Source: an uncultured Dysosmobacter sp.
Lineage (GTDB): Bacteria; Bacillota; Clostridia; Oscillospirales; Oscillospiraceae
Reading direction: 5' to 3'
Assembly (NCBI GenBank): GCA_934590165.1
Contig: CAKTOO010000023.1
Coordinates: 1-47,398, forward strand
Length of the DNA stretch: 47,398 nucleotides
Shown: one piece after another, positions 31,669 to 39,192 of the stretch
Layout of the letters: each line of letters opens with the position of its first letter
Numbering within the stretch: position 1 is the stretch's first letter
Notes under the pieces: generated by a model
The model's input: the letters and a program-made list of their open reading frames with translations, nothing else
What the model was told of the DNA's origin: nothing
The model's database searches: none
Position numbers and translations under genes: made by a program

Positions 31669-31701
31669 TGCAAAAGGAGGGACCGGGTCCCTCCTTTTGC
31701 A
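31669..31701 (-). terminator. Hairpin after nrdD
   Basis: A 14-bp stem (31669-31682 with 31688-31701), loop CCGGG. On the minus strand the 3' arm carries TTTT but no longer T-run follows, so it may be a partial terminator or mRNA-stability hairpin between nrdD and the downstream genes. Confidence 0.55.
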
Positions 31702-31705
31702 GTTG

Positions 31706-34099
31706 TTAATGGGCAGTGGATGCGTATTTTTTGATGACAGAGGCATTCACCAGCTTTTCCACTTGGCCGCCATGGCGGACGATGAGAGTGGGCGCCTGCT
31801 GGATGCCATACTGGCTCACCAGGTCCAGATGCTCGCTGACATCCATGGTGGTATAGGCCAATCCCGCCTTTTCCAGCTCGTGCTTTGCAATCTTGCAGTT
31901 GGGACAGGTCTTGGTGGTGAACAGGAACAGTCCATCCTCCTGGGCGGCGCCGCTGCCGGTCACGCTGGCGTCGCCGGTGTCTGCGGCGGTCTGTGCCCGG
32001 TCGCAGAGACGGCGGCCCTCCAGGCGGGAGTTTTCCACTTCATATTCCCGGCGGTCCTTATATTCCTGGACCTTGCCGTCGTTCCAGTTCTGGACGGGGC
32101 GGTAATAACCGGTGATGCGGCTCCACACCTCGCAGGGCTTGCCGCAGGTGGGACAGGTGGCGTGCTCGCCGGAGATGTAGCCGTGGTCCTGGCAGATGGA
32201 GTAGGTGGGGGACATGGTGTAGTAGGGCAGCTTGAAGTTTTCAGCGATCTTCCGAACCAGGCCGGCGGCCGCCTTCCAGTCCGGCAGCTTCTCACCCAAA
32301 AAGGCGTGGAACACGGTGCCGGAGGTGTACAGGGTCTGGAGCTCGTCCTGGATGGACAAGGCCTCGAAAATATCCTCCGTATAGCCCACGGGCAGGTGGG
32401 AGGAGTTGGTATAGTACGGGGTGTCACCGGGGTGCTTGGCGGCGGTGATGATGTCGGGATACTTCTCCACATCGTGCTTGGCCAGACGGTAGGTGGTGGA
32501 CTCGGCGGGGGTGGCCTCCAGGTTGTACAGGTCTCCGTACTGCTCCTGGTAATCGGAAAGGCGTTCACGCATATGGTTCAAAACGTCCTTGGCGAAGGCC
32601 TGGGTCTCCGGGTGGGTCAGGTCCTTGCGCAGCCACTTGGCGTTGAGACCCACTTCGTTCATGCCGATGAGGCCGATGGTGGAGAAGTGATTGTCAAAGG
32701 TACCCAGGTAATACTTGGTATACGGATACAGCCCCGCGTCCATGAGGCGGGTGATGACGGTGCGCTTGGTCTTGAGGCTGCGGGCGGCGATATCCATGAT
32801 ATGGTCCAGCCGCTCATAAAACTCCTCCGGCGTCTGGCTGAGATATGCGATGCGGGGCAGGTTGATGGTGACCACACCCACGGAGCCGGTGGACTCGCCG
32901 GAGCCGAAGTAGCCGCCGGACTTCTTCCGCAGCTCCCGCAGGTCCAGCCGCAGCCGGCAGCACATGGAGCGCACATCAGAGGGCTCCATATCGGAGTTGA
33001 TGTAGTTGGAGAAATAGGGGGTGCCGTACTTGGCGGTCATCTCGAACAGAAGCCGGTTGTTCTCCGTGTCGCTCCAGTCGAAATCCTTGGTGATGGAGTA
33101 GGTGGGGATGGGATACTGGAAGCCCCGGCCGTTGGCGTCGCCCTCGGTCATGATCTCGATGAACGCCTTGTTCACCATGTCCATTTCCTTTTTACAGTCG
33201 CCGTAGGTGAAGTCCTGTTCCTTGCCGCCCACGATGGCCGGCAGGTTTTCCAGGTCCTTGGGCACGGTCCAGTCCAGGGTGATGTTGGAGAAGGGGGCCT
33301 GCGTGCCCCAGCGGGAGGGAGTGTTCACGCCGAACACAAAGGACTGGATGCACTGCTTGACCTCTTTCTGGGAAAGGTTGTCCACCTTGACAAAGGGGGC
33401 CAGATACGTGTCAAAGGAGCTGAAGGCCTGGGCACCGGCCCACTCGTTCTGCATGATGCCCAGGAAGTTCACCATCTGGTTGCACAGGGTGCTCAAGTGG
33501 CTGGCAGGCGTGGAGTTGATCTTGCCGGGGATGCCGAGGCCCTGCTGGATGAGCTGCTTTAAGCTCCAGCCGGCGCAGTAGCCGGTGAGCATGGAGAGGT
33601 CGTGGAGGTGGATGTCACCGCTCTTGTGGGCAGCGGCGATCTCCGGGTCGTAGATCTCACTGAGCCAGTAGTTGGCGGTGATGGCGCCGGAGTTGGACAA
33701 AATCAGGCCGCCCACGGAATAGGTGACGGTGGAGTTCTCCTTTACCCGCCAATCGCTGATCTGCAAATAGTTGTCTACCAGGTCTTTGTAGTCCAGCACG
33801 GTAGATTTCAGATTGCGGACCTTTTCCCGCTGTTTGCGGTAAAGGATATAGGCTTTTGCAACATCGGCATAGCCGGCCTTGCTGAGGACGTTTTCCACGC
33901 TGTCCTGGATATCCTCCACGGTGACGAGTCCGTCCTTGATTTTCTTCTGATAGTCGGCAGTGACTTTCAGTGCCAGCAGGTCGATGATGTCCGGATTGTA
34001 TTCCATATGGGTGGCCTCGAACGCCTTGGTGATGGCAACGCTGATCTTGGACAGGTTGAAGTCTGTGACGCTCCCGTCCCGTTTTACCACTTGATACAT
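31706..34099 (-). CDS. nrdD: Anaerobic ribonucleoside-triphosphate reductase with C-terminal thioredoxin-like domain
   Basis: 797 residues. NrdD, the oxygen-sensitive class III ribonucleotide reductase, reduces NTPs to dNTPs using a glycyl radical. N-terminal ATP-cone (YQVVKRDGSVTDF, SKISVAITKAF); catalytic barrel with YSVGGLILSNSGAIT, DIHLHDLSMLTGYCAGW, RSMCCRLRLDL and TLYTSGTVFHAFLGE; a Cys cluster CPTCGKPC; and the glycyl-radical motif SRITGYYRP (about residue 700). After a linker, residues about 725-797 are thioredoxin/glutaredoxin-like with CPNC (LFLFTTKTCPNCKIAK) and QAPTLIVRHGG. Such fusion suggests a built-in disulfide reductant. ATG at 34099 is preferred over TTG at 34129. It follows nrdG behind its own promoter and an NrdR box. 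Confidence 0.95.
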   Translation of the reverse strand: MYQVVKRDGSVTDFNLSKISVAITKAFEATHMEYNPDIIDLLALKVTADYQKKIKDGLVTVEDIQDSVENVLSKAGYADVAKAYILYRKQREKVRNLKSTVLDYKDLVDNYLQISDWRVKENSTVTYSVGGLILSNSGAITANYWLSEIYDPEIAAAHKSGDIHLHDLSMLTGYCAGWSLKQLIQQGLGIPGKINSTPASHLSTLCNQMVNFLGIMQNEWAGAQAFSSFDTYLAPFVKVDNLSQKEVKQCIQSFVFGVNTPSRWGTQAPFSNITLDWTVPKDLENLPAIVGGKEQDFTYGDCKKEMDMVNKAFIEIMTEGDANGRGFQYPIPTYSITKDFDWSDTENNRLLFEMTAKYGTPYFSNYINSDMEPSDVRSMCCRLRLDLRELRKKSGGYFGSGESTGSVGVVTINLPRIAYLSQTPEEFYERLDHIMDIAARSLKTKRTVITRLMDAGLYPYTKYYLGTFDNHFSTIGLIGMNEVGLNAKWLRKDLTHPETQAFAKDVLNHMRERLSDYQEQYGDLYNLEATPAESTTYRLAKHDVEKYPDIITAAKHPGDTPYYTNSSHLPVGYTEDIFEALSIQDELQTLYTSGTVFHAFLGEKLPDWKAAAGLVRKIAENFKLPYYTMSPTYSICQDHGYISGEHATCPTCGKPCEVWSRITGYYRPVQNWNDGKVQEYKDRREYEVENSRLEGRRLCDRAQTAADTGDASVTGSGAAQEDGLFLFTTKTCPNCKIAKHELEKAGLAYTTMDVSEHLDLVSQYGIQQAPTLIVRHGGQVEKLVNASVIKKYASTAH

Positions 34100-34183
34100 A
34101 ATGATGACCTGCTTTCTATTTAAAATCAAAGTTGTTACTTTTGCTCCGAAAGAAATGGGCGCCGGTGGCGCCCCACGACTATC

Positions 34184-34211
34184 ATTGTACCATGCGGTAC
34201 AAAGAAGTCAA
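34184..34211 (-). promoter_or_regulatory. nrdD promoter
   Basis: On the minus strand TTGACT (34211-34206), 16 bases, TACAAT (34189-34184), in the gap between nrdG and nrdD. The spacer contains the short inverted repeat TGTACC/GGTACA. Confidence 0.65.
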
Positions 34212-34221
34212 TTAGATAGAA

Positions 34222-34237
34222 ACACTATATATTGTGC
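34222..34237. promoter_or_regulatory. NrdR box
   Basis: ACACTATATATTGTGC matches the NrdR consensus ACACWATATATWGTGT in 15 of 16 positions and lies 10 bases upstream of the nrdD -35 element. NrdR represses ribonucleotide reductase genes when ATP/dATP is high. A weaker second box (GCGCAATATTTAGTCA, 34263-34278) is 41 bases away centre to centre. Confidence 0.85.
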
Positions 34238-34262
34238 TTTTTTTGTAAAGAATGCCGAACTT

Positions 34263-34278
34263 GCGCAATATTTAGTCA
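34263..34278. promoter_or_regulatory. Possible second NrdR box
   Basis: GCGCAATATTTAGTCA matches 11 of 16 positions of the NrdR consensus. It overlaps the nrdG stop codon. NrdR boxes usually come in pairs spaced by whole helical turns; 41 bases is close to four turns. Confidence 0.35.
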
Positions 34279-34968
34279 ATTCCCCCGCAGCTCCACCCGA
34301 CTGAAAAAAGGACGGGCAATATCGGCAAAGGCTTGCAGCTCTAAGGCTGTGAAGCCATGCCAGCCATCCTGGATCAAATTTCCGGAATCCGCGAAGTTTT
34401 GCAGGAAGTACCGGGGCGCACCATGGAGCCACTGGCCCATGGCCTCCACATCGGCGGCGGTGTGCAGCTCCCGGACAAAGGTGGTGCGAAACTCATGGTC
34501 CACGCCGCTTTTTGCCAGCAGGCGGACGCTCTCCTCCACCGGCGCGATGTCAAAACCGGGGATGCCGATGGTCTGCGGATATTTTTCCCGACTGTTTTTG
34601 ATGTCCATGGCCACATAGTCTGCCAGTCCTGCTTCCAGAATGCCGGCCAGCCGGTCCGGGAAGCAGCCATTGGTGTCCAGCTTCACGGAAAAGCCCATGT
34701 CCCGGACCTTCCGCAGGAAGTCCGCCGCATCCGGCTGCAGCAGCGGCTCTCCGCCGGAGAGCACCACGCCGTCCAGAAGTCTCCGCCGCCGCTCCAAAAA
34801 CGCCAGCACCTCCGCCTCCGGCAGCTCCGGCGTTTCGTTCAGGCGCGTCACCAGCAGGGCGTTGTGGCAGAAGGGGCACCGCAGGTTGCATCCGCCGGTG
34901 AACACCGTGGCGGCCAGCTTGCCGGGGTAGTCCACCATGGATAACTTTTGCAGTCCGCAAAGGTACAT
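34276..34968 (-). CDS. nrdG: Anaerobic ribonucleotide reductase activating protein
   Basis: 230 residues. NrdG is the radical-SAM activase that forms the glycyl radical on NrdD. The cluster motif GGCNLRCPFCHN gives Cys-x3-Cys-x2-Cys (about residues 27-34), with the SAM-binding LSGGEPLLQP following. LDTNGCFPDRL and YVAMDIKNSREKYP are typical of the short NrdG/PflA-like activases. ATG at 34968 follows TTGGAGATGAG. Promoter TTGTTC-17-TATAAT is upstream. nrdG precedes nrdD here, reversed from the more common nrdD-nrdG order, with an internal promoter between them. Confidence 0.93.
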   Translation of the reverse strand: MYLCGLQKLSMVDYPGKLAATVFTGGCNLRCPFCHNALLVTRLNETPELPEAEVLAFLERRRRLLDGVVLSGGEPLLQPDAADFLRKVRDMGFSVKLDTNGCFPDRLAGILEAGLADYVAMDIKNSREKYPQTIGIPGFDIAPVEESVRLLAKSGVDHEFRTTFVRELHTAADVEAMGQWLHGAPRYFLQNFADSGNLIQDGWHGFTALELQAFADIARPFFSRVELRGN

Positions 34969-34998
34969 GGGCTCATCTCCAAATCACAAGATATTGTT

Positions 34999-35027
34999 AT
35001 TATAGCGCAATGAGACCACAAGAACAA
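34999..35027 (-). promoter_or_regulatory. nrdG promoter
   Basis: On the minus strand TTGTTC (35027-35022), 17 bases, TATAAT (35004-34999), 31 bases before the nrdG ATG. Confidence 0.6.
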
Positions 35028-35084
35028 GGGGGCGACGAGAAATAAACAGAGAGGCAGCCCCTTCTTGGGAAAGATTCCGCCGCA

Positions 35085-35102
35085 CAAAAGGTGTACCTTT
35101 TG
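35085..35102. repeat. Inverted repeat in the nrdG / lipoprotein intergenic region
   Basis: CAAAAGGT GT ACCTTTTG is an 8+2+8 perfect inverted repeat, extended imperfectly by TCCGC and GCGGA on the flanks. It lies about 60 bases upstream of both divergent promoters. Function unknown; a regulator site is the simplest guess. Confidence 0.5.
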
Positions 35103-35156
35103 CGGATTAAACGATTTTTGACCAAATAATCTGGGAAAAACAGGGGAAATCATGCA

Positions 35157-35186
35157 TTGCCATCAATCGCGGTGCTCCCGTATAAT
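35157..35186 (+). promoter_or_regulatory. Promoter of the C39-like lipoprotein gene
   Basis: TTGCCA (35157-35162), 18 bases, TATAAT (35181-35186); ATG at 35252. Confidence 0.6.
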
Positions 35187-35251
35187 ATCATCATTCCATG
35201 AGACCATGGAAAATCGGACAGGGGGGAGGACCCCCGAAAAGGAGATCGACA

Positions 35252-36076
35252 ATGAAAAAAACAGTCACCCTGGCGCTCACCATTTTGCTGGTGCTTGGAC
35301 TGATGTCCGCCTGCGCCAATGACACACCGGCTCACAATGCCGAGAAAGCGGAAAACACGGATCCTATCACGGATGCTGAAAATTTCAGCGATGAGATGAA
35401 AATCCCCTACGCCACCGACCTCTCTCCGGAGGACGGAGCGGATTCCGTGGAGCGGACAGGAGACCATGAGAACTCTCCCTACTTTGCCCATCCGGATGTT
35501 TATAATCTGGAATCCACGGACACGCTGACAGTCCTCCACAATTTCAAGACCCAGCAGCAGACCAGTGAATGGGCCTGCGGCGTCACCTCGGCTCTGATGG
35601 TGCTGGAGTGGTATGGCAAGCTCGGCGACTGGAACGAGGAGACCCTGGCGGCTTTGCGCCATTCTCTGGACGGCACGGAACTGGAGGGTTATCCCGGGAC
35701 CACGCTGGACCAGGCCATGGACATTTTCAACGGTGTAGGCGGTTTCGATATGGTCACCACCCATGACCGCCCGGACGGCATCTGGATGGATGACATTCAG
35801 GGCTGGCTGGCAGAGGGCAAGCCGGTCATGATCTGCTGGAACGACTGGGGCGGCCACTGGCAGGTCATCGTGGGCTACGATACCATGGGCACGGAGGCGG
35901 AAAACGACGATGTGTTCCTGGTAGCGGACCCCTATGATACCACCGACCACAATCAGGACGGCTACGGCGTCTATCCGGCGGAGCGGCTGATGTACAACTT
36001 CACGATGTATGATGCTTTCCCTGAGAGCGAAGGCGGCAACGATATGCTGTTTATCGTGGCCAGCCCGGCGGAATAA
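35252..36076 (+). CDS. Lipoprotein with peptidase C39-like (papain-fold) domain
   Basis: 274 residues. Lipoprotein signal MKKTVTLALTILLVLGL with lipobox LMSAC (Cys near residue 21), an acidic linker to about 90, then a cysteine-peptidase-like domain: QQQTSEWACGVTSALMVLEW with the putative nucleophile Cys preceded by Gln, HWQVIVGYD with the His, and VADPYDTT with the Asp. This pattern is peptidase_C39_2-like; relatives cut or bind peptides outside the cell. ATG at 35252 follows AAAAGGAGATC. Monocistronic, with its own promoter and terminator. The substrate is unknown, and some C39-like proteins are not proteolytic. Confidence 0.82.
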   Translation: MKKTVTLALTILLVLGLMSACANDTPAHNAEKAENTDPITDAENFSDEMKIPYATDLSPEDGADSVERTGDHENSPYFAHPDVYNLESTDTLTVLHNFKTQQQTSEWACGVTSALMVLEWYGKLGDWNEETLAALRHSLDGTELEGYPGTTLDQAMDIFNGVGGFDMVTTHDRPDGIWMDDIQGWLAEGKPVMICWNDWGGHWQVIVGYDTMGTEAENDDVFLVADPYDTTDHNQDGYGVYPAERLMYNFTMYDAFPESEGGNDMLFIVASPAE

Positions 36077-36079
36077 AAC

Positions 36080-36115
36080 AAAAAGAGCAGCCTGGTGTTC
36101 CGGGCTGCTCTTTTT
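36080..36115. terminator. Bidirectional terminator
   Basis: AAAAAGAGCAGCC (36080-36092) pairs with GGCTGCTCTTTTT (36103-36115). It serves the C39-like gene and the convergent ABC transporter operon. Confidence 0.9.
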
Positions 36116-36140
36116 ATGTAAAAGCGGGAATACGGTATCT

Positions 36141-36881
36141 TCAGTTCTGGCGGAAGCGGGAGAGAAAATCCTTCGTCTCTTGCCGCTGGGGATTGCCGAA
36201 GACCTCGGCGGGGCTGCCCTCCTCACAGATGACGCCCTGATTCATGTACACCACATGGTTGCTCACATCCCGGGCAAAGGCCATCTCGTGGGTCACCACC
36301 AGCATGGTCATGCCCTCGCGGGCCAGCGCCCGCATGACGGTCAGTACCTCGCCCACCATTTCGGGATCCAGAGCGGAGGTGGGTTCGTCAAACAGCAGCA
36401 CCTCTGGGTCCATGGCCAGGGCGCGGGCAATGGCCACACGCTGCTTCTGACCGCCGGAGATCTGCCGGGGCTTGGCGTTGATGTAGGGGGCCATGCCCAC
36501 CTTTTGCAGATATTCCATGGCGTGAGTCCGGGCTTCTTCCTTTCCCTTTTTCAGGACCTTGATCTGACCCACCATGCAGTTTTCCAGTACGGTCATGTTG
36601 TTGAACAGGTTGAAGGACTGGAACACCATGCCTACATGGGAGCGGTAGGCGGCGGCGTTGACCTTGGGGCCGGTGATTTCCGTTCCGTGGTACAGGATCT
36701 CACCGGAGGAGGGCGTTTCCAGCAGGTTGATGCACCGCAGCAGGGTGGACTTGCCGGAACCAGAGGCGCCGATGATGCTGGTCACGTCGCCCTTGGCCAC
36801 GGTGAAATCGATGTCCCGCAGGACCTCATGGCTGCCGAAGGCCTTGGACAGGTGATTGATTTGCAGGATGGTCTCAGACAT
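36141..36881 (-). CDS. Amino-acid ABC transporter ATP-binding protein (probable lysine uptake)
   Basis: 246 residues, a GlnQ/HisP-like ATPase of polar amino-acid importers. Walker A IIGASGSGKSTLLRCI, Q-loop VFQSFNLFNNMTVLEN, signature RQISGGQKQRVAIARAL, Walker B VLLFDEPTSALDPE and H-loop VVTHEMAFARDV are all intact. The ATG at 36881 follows GGGAGG and overlaps the permease stop by 8 bases, so the two are coupled. It is the last gene of the operon whose leader carries a lysine riboswitch, hence the probable substrate. Confidence 0.93.
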   Translation of the reverse strand: MSETILQINHLSKAFGSHEVLRDIDFTVAKGDVTSIIGASGSGKSTLLRCINLLETPSSGEILYHGTEITGPKVNAAAYRSHVGMVFQSFNLFNNMTVLENCMVGQIKVLKKGKEEARTHAMEYLQKVGMAPYINAKPRQISGGQKQRVAIARALAMDPEVLLFDEPTSALDPEMVGEVLTVMRALAREGMTMLVVTHEMAFARDVSNHVVYMNQGVICEEGSPAEVFGNPQRQETKDFLSRFRQN

Positions 36882-37761
36882 GGTCCATACCTCCCTTCAC
36901 ATTGTGTTCCAGGCTTCGCTCATCGTAGGGGCTGCCTTGGCCGGGGTAGTTGTACATGCCGGTGGTGTGGGCCAGGGTGTCGGTGGTGGCCAGGTCATAG
37001 CTGTCGGAGCCATCCATCTTCTTCTCCCACCAGCGCAGCAGCTTGGCACAAACCAACGTCATGGTCAAATAGATGACCATGGTGATGGTGGCAGACTCAA
37101 AGTAGGTGTACAGTGCGCCGGCCACGCCCTTGTGGACGAAGAACAACTCCACCACACTGATGACGGACAGCACGCAGGTGTCCTTAATGTTGATAATCAG
37201 GTTGTTGCCGATCTGGGGCATGATGTTTCGCAGGGTCTGGGGCAGGATGACGGACATCATGGTTTGCACGTGGGTCATACCGATGGCCTTGGCACCCTCG
37301 GTCTGGCCGGGGTCCACGGACAGGATACCGCCCCGGACGGTCTCCGCCATGTAGGCGCCGGTGTTGATGGAGACGATGAAGAAGGCGGCGAACATGGTGC
37401 CCATGTAGATGTTGAACATCTGGGCAGCACCGTAGTAGATGAACACGGCCTGGATCATCATGGGGGTGCCGCGGAAGACCTCCACATAGATCCGCAGAAG
37501 GGCCTGGAAAAACCGTATCACGAAGCGCTTTGCGGGATTGTCCTTTTTGGAGACGGGGATGGTCTGCACGATGCCTGCGCCCAAGCCAATGACGCAGCCG
37601 ACGGCGGTGGAGATGATGGCGATCAGTAGAGTGTTGCCAGCACCCTCCAGGTAGGAGGGGCCGTACTTGCCGATCAGGTAAAGGATACGCTCCCAGAAAG
37701 ACATGCTGCCCACGGAGGTGCCCACAAGCTGGGTAATGGCGTCTTGGACGGATGCCCACAT
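36874..37761 (-). CDS. Amino-acid ABC transporter permease (probable lysine uptake)
   Basis: 295 residues with about five membrane segments. The His/Glu/Gln/Arg-type permease signature is present: a first transmembrane region GAGNTLLIAIISTAVGCVIGLGAG, EVFRGTPMMIQAVFIYYG, and the ATPase-contact loop with GAKAIGMTHVQTMMSVILPQTLRNIMPQ (EAA-like). An extra N-terminal segment (about 40 residues) and a C-terminal tail of about 50 hydrophilic residues flank the core. ATG at 37761 follows AAAAGGAG. A strong hairpin sits between it and the upstream binding-protein gene. A single permease species probably forms a homodimer. Confidence 0.92.
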   Translation of the reverse strand: MWASVQDAITQLVGTSVGSMSFWERILYLIGKYGPSYLEGAGNTLLIAIISTAVGCVIGLGAGIVQTIPVSKKDNPAKRFVIRFFQALLRIYVEVFRGTPMMIQAVFIYYGAAQMFNIYMGTMFAAFFIVSINTGAYMAETVRGGILSVDPGQTEGAKAIGMTHVQTMMSVILPQTLRNIMPQIGNNLIINIKDTCVLSVISVVELFFVHKGVAGALYTYFESATITMVIYLTMTLVCAKLLRWWEKKMDGSDSYDLATTDTLAHTTGMYNYPGQGSPYDERSLEHNVKGGMDHV

Positions 37762-37795
37762 AGAGGCTCAGCTCCTTTTCTTAAAATATGGGATG

Positions 37796-37828
37796 ACCGC
37801 GAAGGACGGCAGAGCCGTCCCTCGCGGT
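37796..37828 (-). other. Intercistronic hairpin between binding protein and permease genes
   Basis: A stem of about 15 bp (37796-37810 with 37814-37828, two mismatches) without a following T-run. Such hairpins often stabilise the upstream, highly expressed binding-protein mRNA over the permease part. Inferred role. Confidence 0.55.
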
Positions 37829-37850
37829 GAGAGAGGATGCGAAATCAAGT

Positions 37851-38711
37851 TTACTCGCTGAGGGGCTGAACGGAGATGGCCTCGTTCATCATGTTGGTGT
37901 AGTCCTCCTCAGTGAGGGTGGCCAGCACGCCGTTAATGGCGTCCAACAGCTCGGTGTTGCCCTTCTGAACGGAGATGCCGATGTTGATATCCTCGTCGGA
38001 GACCTCAAAGGCACCGTCAGTGCCGGTGAAGTCCAGCAGCTTCAGACCGGGGTTGGCGGCCACGGCGGCCAGGCCGGTGGGCTGGTCGGTGACGATGTAA
38101 TCCACACGGCCGGAGGTCAGAGCCACGATCATAGCGGGAGCGGACTCCTGACCGGGCAGAATGTTGGCGTCGGGGATCTGGGGCAGGCAGTTGTCATACC
38201 AGATGGTGTTCAGCTGGCTGGTGCAGGTGCCGCCGGCCAGGTCGGCCACAGAGGCGGCATCGGCATAGGCACCATCCTCAGCCACCACGGTGACGATGGT
38301 GGCATAATAGTAAGGATCGGAGAAATCAACCATTTCCAGACGGTCGGAGGTGATGGACTGGCCGCAGATGCCGGCGTCCACGGTGCCGGACTGGATGGCG
38401 GGAATGATGGACTCCCAGTCACTCTTGACGATCTCCAGGTTCCAGCCCAGCTGCTCGCAAATATACTTGGCCATCATCACATCGTAGCCGTAAGCATAGT
38501 CAGAGGAGCCGGAGATGGGCACAGCGCCGTTGGAGTCATCGGACTGGGTCCAGTTATAGGGGGCGTAAGCACACTCCATAGCCACCCGCAGAGTGCGGGT
38601 CTCGGACGCGGCAGGGGCCTCGCTTTGGGCGGGCGCCTCCTCCTTGGAGCCGCAGGCGGCCAGGGAGAGGGTCATGGCCAGAGCCATGAGCAGAGACAAA
38701 AACTTCTTCAT
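37851..38711 (-). CDS. Amino-acid ABC transporter substrate-binding lipoprotein (probable lysine uptake)
   Basis: 286 residues. Lipoprotein signal MKKFLSLLMALAMTLSLAAC, a short Glu/Ala/Ser linker, then a family 3 periplasmic-type binding domain: RVAMECAYAPYNWTQ, YAYGYDVMMAKYICEQLGW, WESIIPAIQSGTVDAGICGQSITSDRLEMVDFSDPYY in outline, and a second lobe with GRVDYIVTDQPTG and SVQKGNTELLDAINGVL. It captures the amino acid outside the membrane. ATG at 38711 follows AAAGGTG and is preferred over GTG at 38720. Its mRNA begins with a lysine riboswitch, so lysine is the likely ligand; arginine or another cationic amino acid is possible. Confidence 0.93.
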   Translation of the reverse strand: MKKFLSLLMALAMTLSLAACGSKEEAPAQSEAPAASETRTLRVAMECAYAPYNWTQSDDSNGAVPISGSSDYAYGYDVMMAKYICEQLGWNLEIVKSDWESIIPAIQSGTVDAGICGQSITSDRLEMVDFSDPYYYATIVTVVAEDGAYADAASVADLAGGTCTSQLNTIWYDNCLPQIPDANILPGQESAPAMIVALTSGRVDYIVTDQPTGLAAVAANPGLKLLDFTGTDGAFEVSDEDINIGISVQKGNTELLDAINGVLATLTEEDYTNMMNEAISVQPLSE

Positions 38712-38770
38712 GATATTCACCTTTCCAACTTTTTGTTTTCACGGCGCGTACAGTCCCGCACCGCCGGGAC

Positions 38771-38800
38771 AAAAATTGGACCGCTTTGTCAAGCGGTCCA
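38771..38800 (-). terminator. Riboswitch-controlled intrinsic terminator
   Basis: On the minus strand a perfect 10-bp stem (38800-38791 with 38786-38777), loop GACA, then AATTTTT. It lies between the lysine aptamer and the binding-protein gene, so lysine binding would favour its formation. Confidence 0.9.
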
Positions 38801-38847
38801 TGGAACATACGGAAAAGGGCCCGCAAGGGGCATTCCGAACAGCCATT

Positions 38848-39018
38848 GATAGCGCTTCACAAAAAACTCTGTGACAGTCCGGCAGATGTTTTCTGCCGGC
38901 CCAGCATGGAACAGCCAGGCCGCGTTCCCATACTTCGGCGGTGCTCCCTTTCTCTCTCCGGCGGCTGCCTGCCCTTGCCGGAGCGGTACTGATGAACCCC
39001 GCGCCTCTATCTCAGCGA
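38848..39018 (-). promoter_or_regulatory. Lysine riboswitch (L-box) aptamer
   Basis: Read on the minus strand the leader carries the L-box core in order: GAGATAGAGGCGC, TCATCAGTA, AAAGGGAGCACCGCCGAAG, GCGGCCTGGCTGTTCCATG, a hairpin CCGGCAGA/TCTGCCGG, ACTGTCACAGAG and finally CTATC, which pairs with the opening GATAG to close P1. This is the same layout as the lysC leader of Bacillus subtilis as I remember it. A promoter lies just upstream and an intrinsic terminator downstream. High lysine should therefore switch off the ABC transporter. A T-box was considered and rejected. Confidence 0.9.
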
Positions 39019-39033
39019 TTCAATTTTGAGGAC

Positions 39034-39062
39034 ATCCTATCACTCCCGGTGGACACTGTCAA
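39034..39062 (-). promoter_or_regulatory. Promoter of the lysine-riboswitch transporter operon
   Basis: On the minus strand TTGACA (39062-39057), 17 bases, TAGGAT (39039-39034), about 15 bases before the aptamer. Confidence 0.75.
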
Positions 39063-39192
39063 CCGCATTTCCCGGAGAAACGGCAATTTTTGTGTAAATC
39101 GCAGAGAAGGTTTCCGGGTAAAGAGGAATCGTTTATGATATAGTAATGATACCGGCTTGATAAGCAATTGACATAACAACAAAAAGTGAGTG

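Noticed and set aside
30722..33562. Plus-strand open frame of 946 codons
   Set aside because: Antisense shadow of the beta-hydroxyacid dehydrogenase and nrdD; composition is not protein-like and no start site is seen.
38848..39018. T-box leader
   Set aside because: A weak match to the T-box core was seen (TATGGGAACGCGG), but the ordered L-box motifs and closing helix fit a lysine riboswitch far better.
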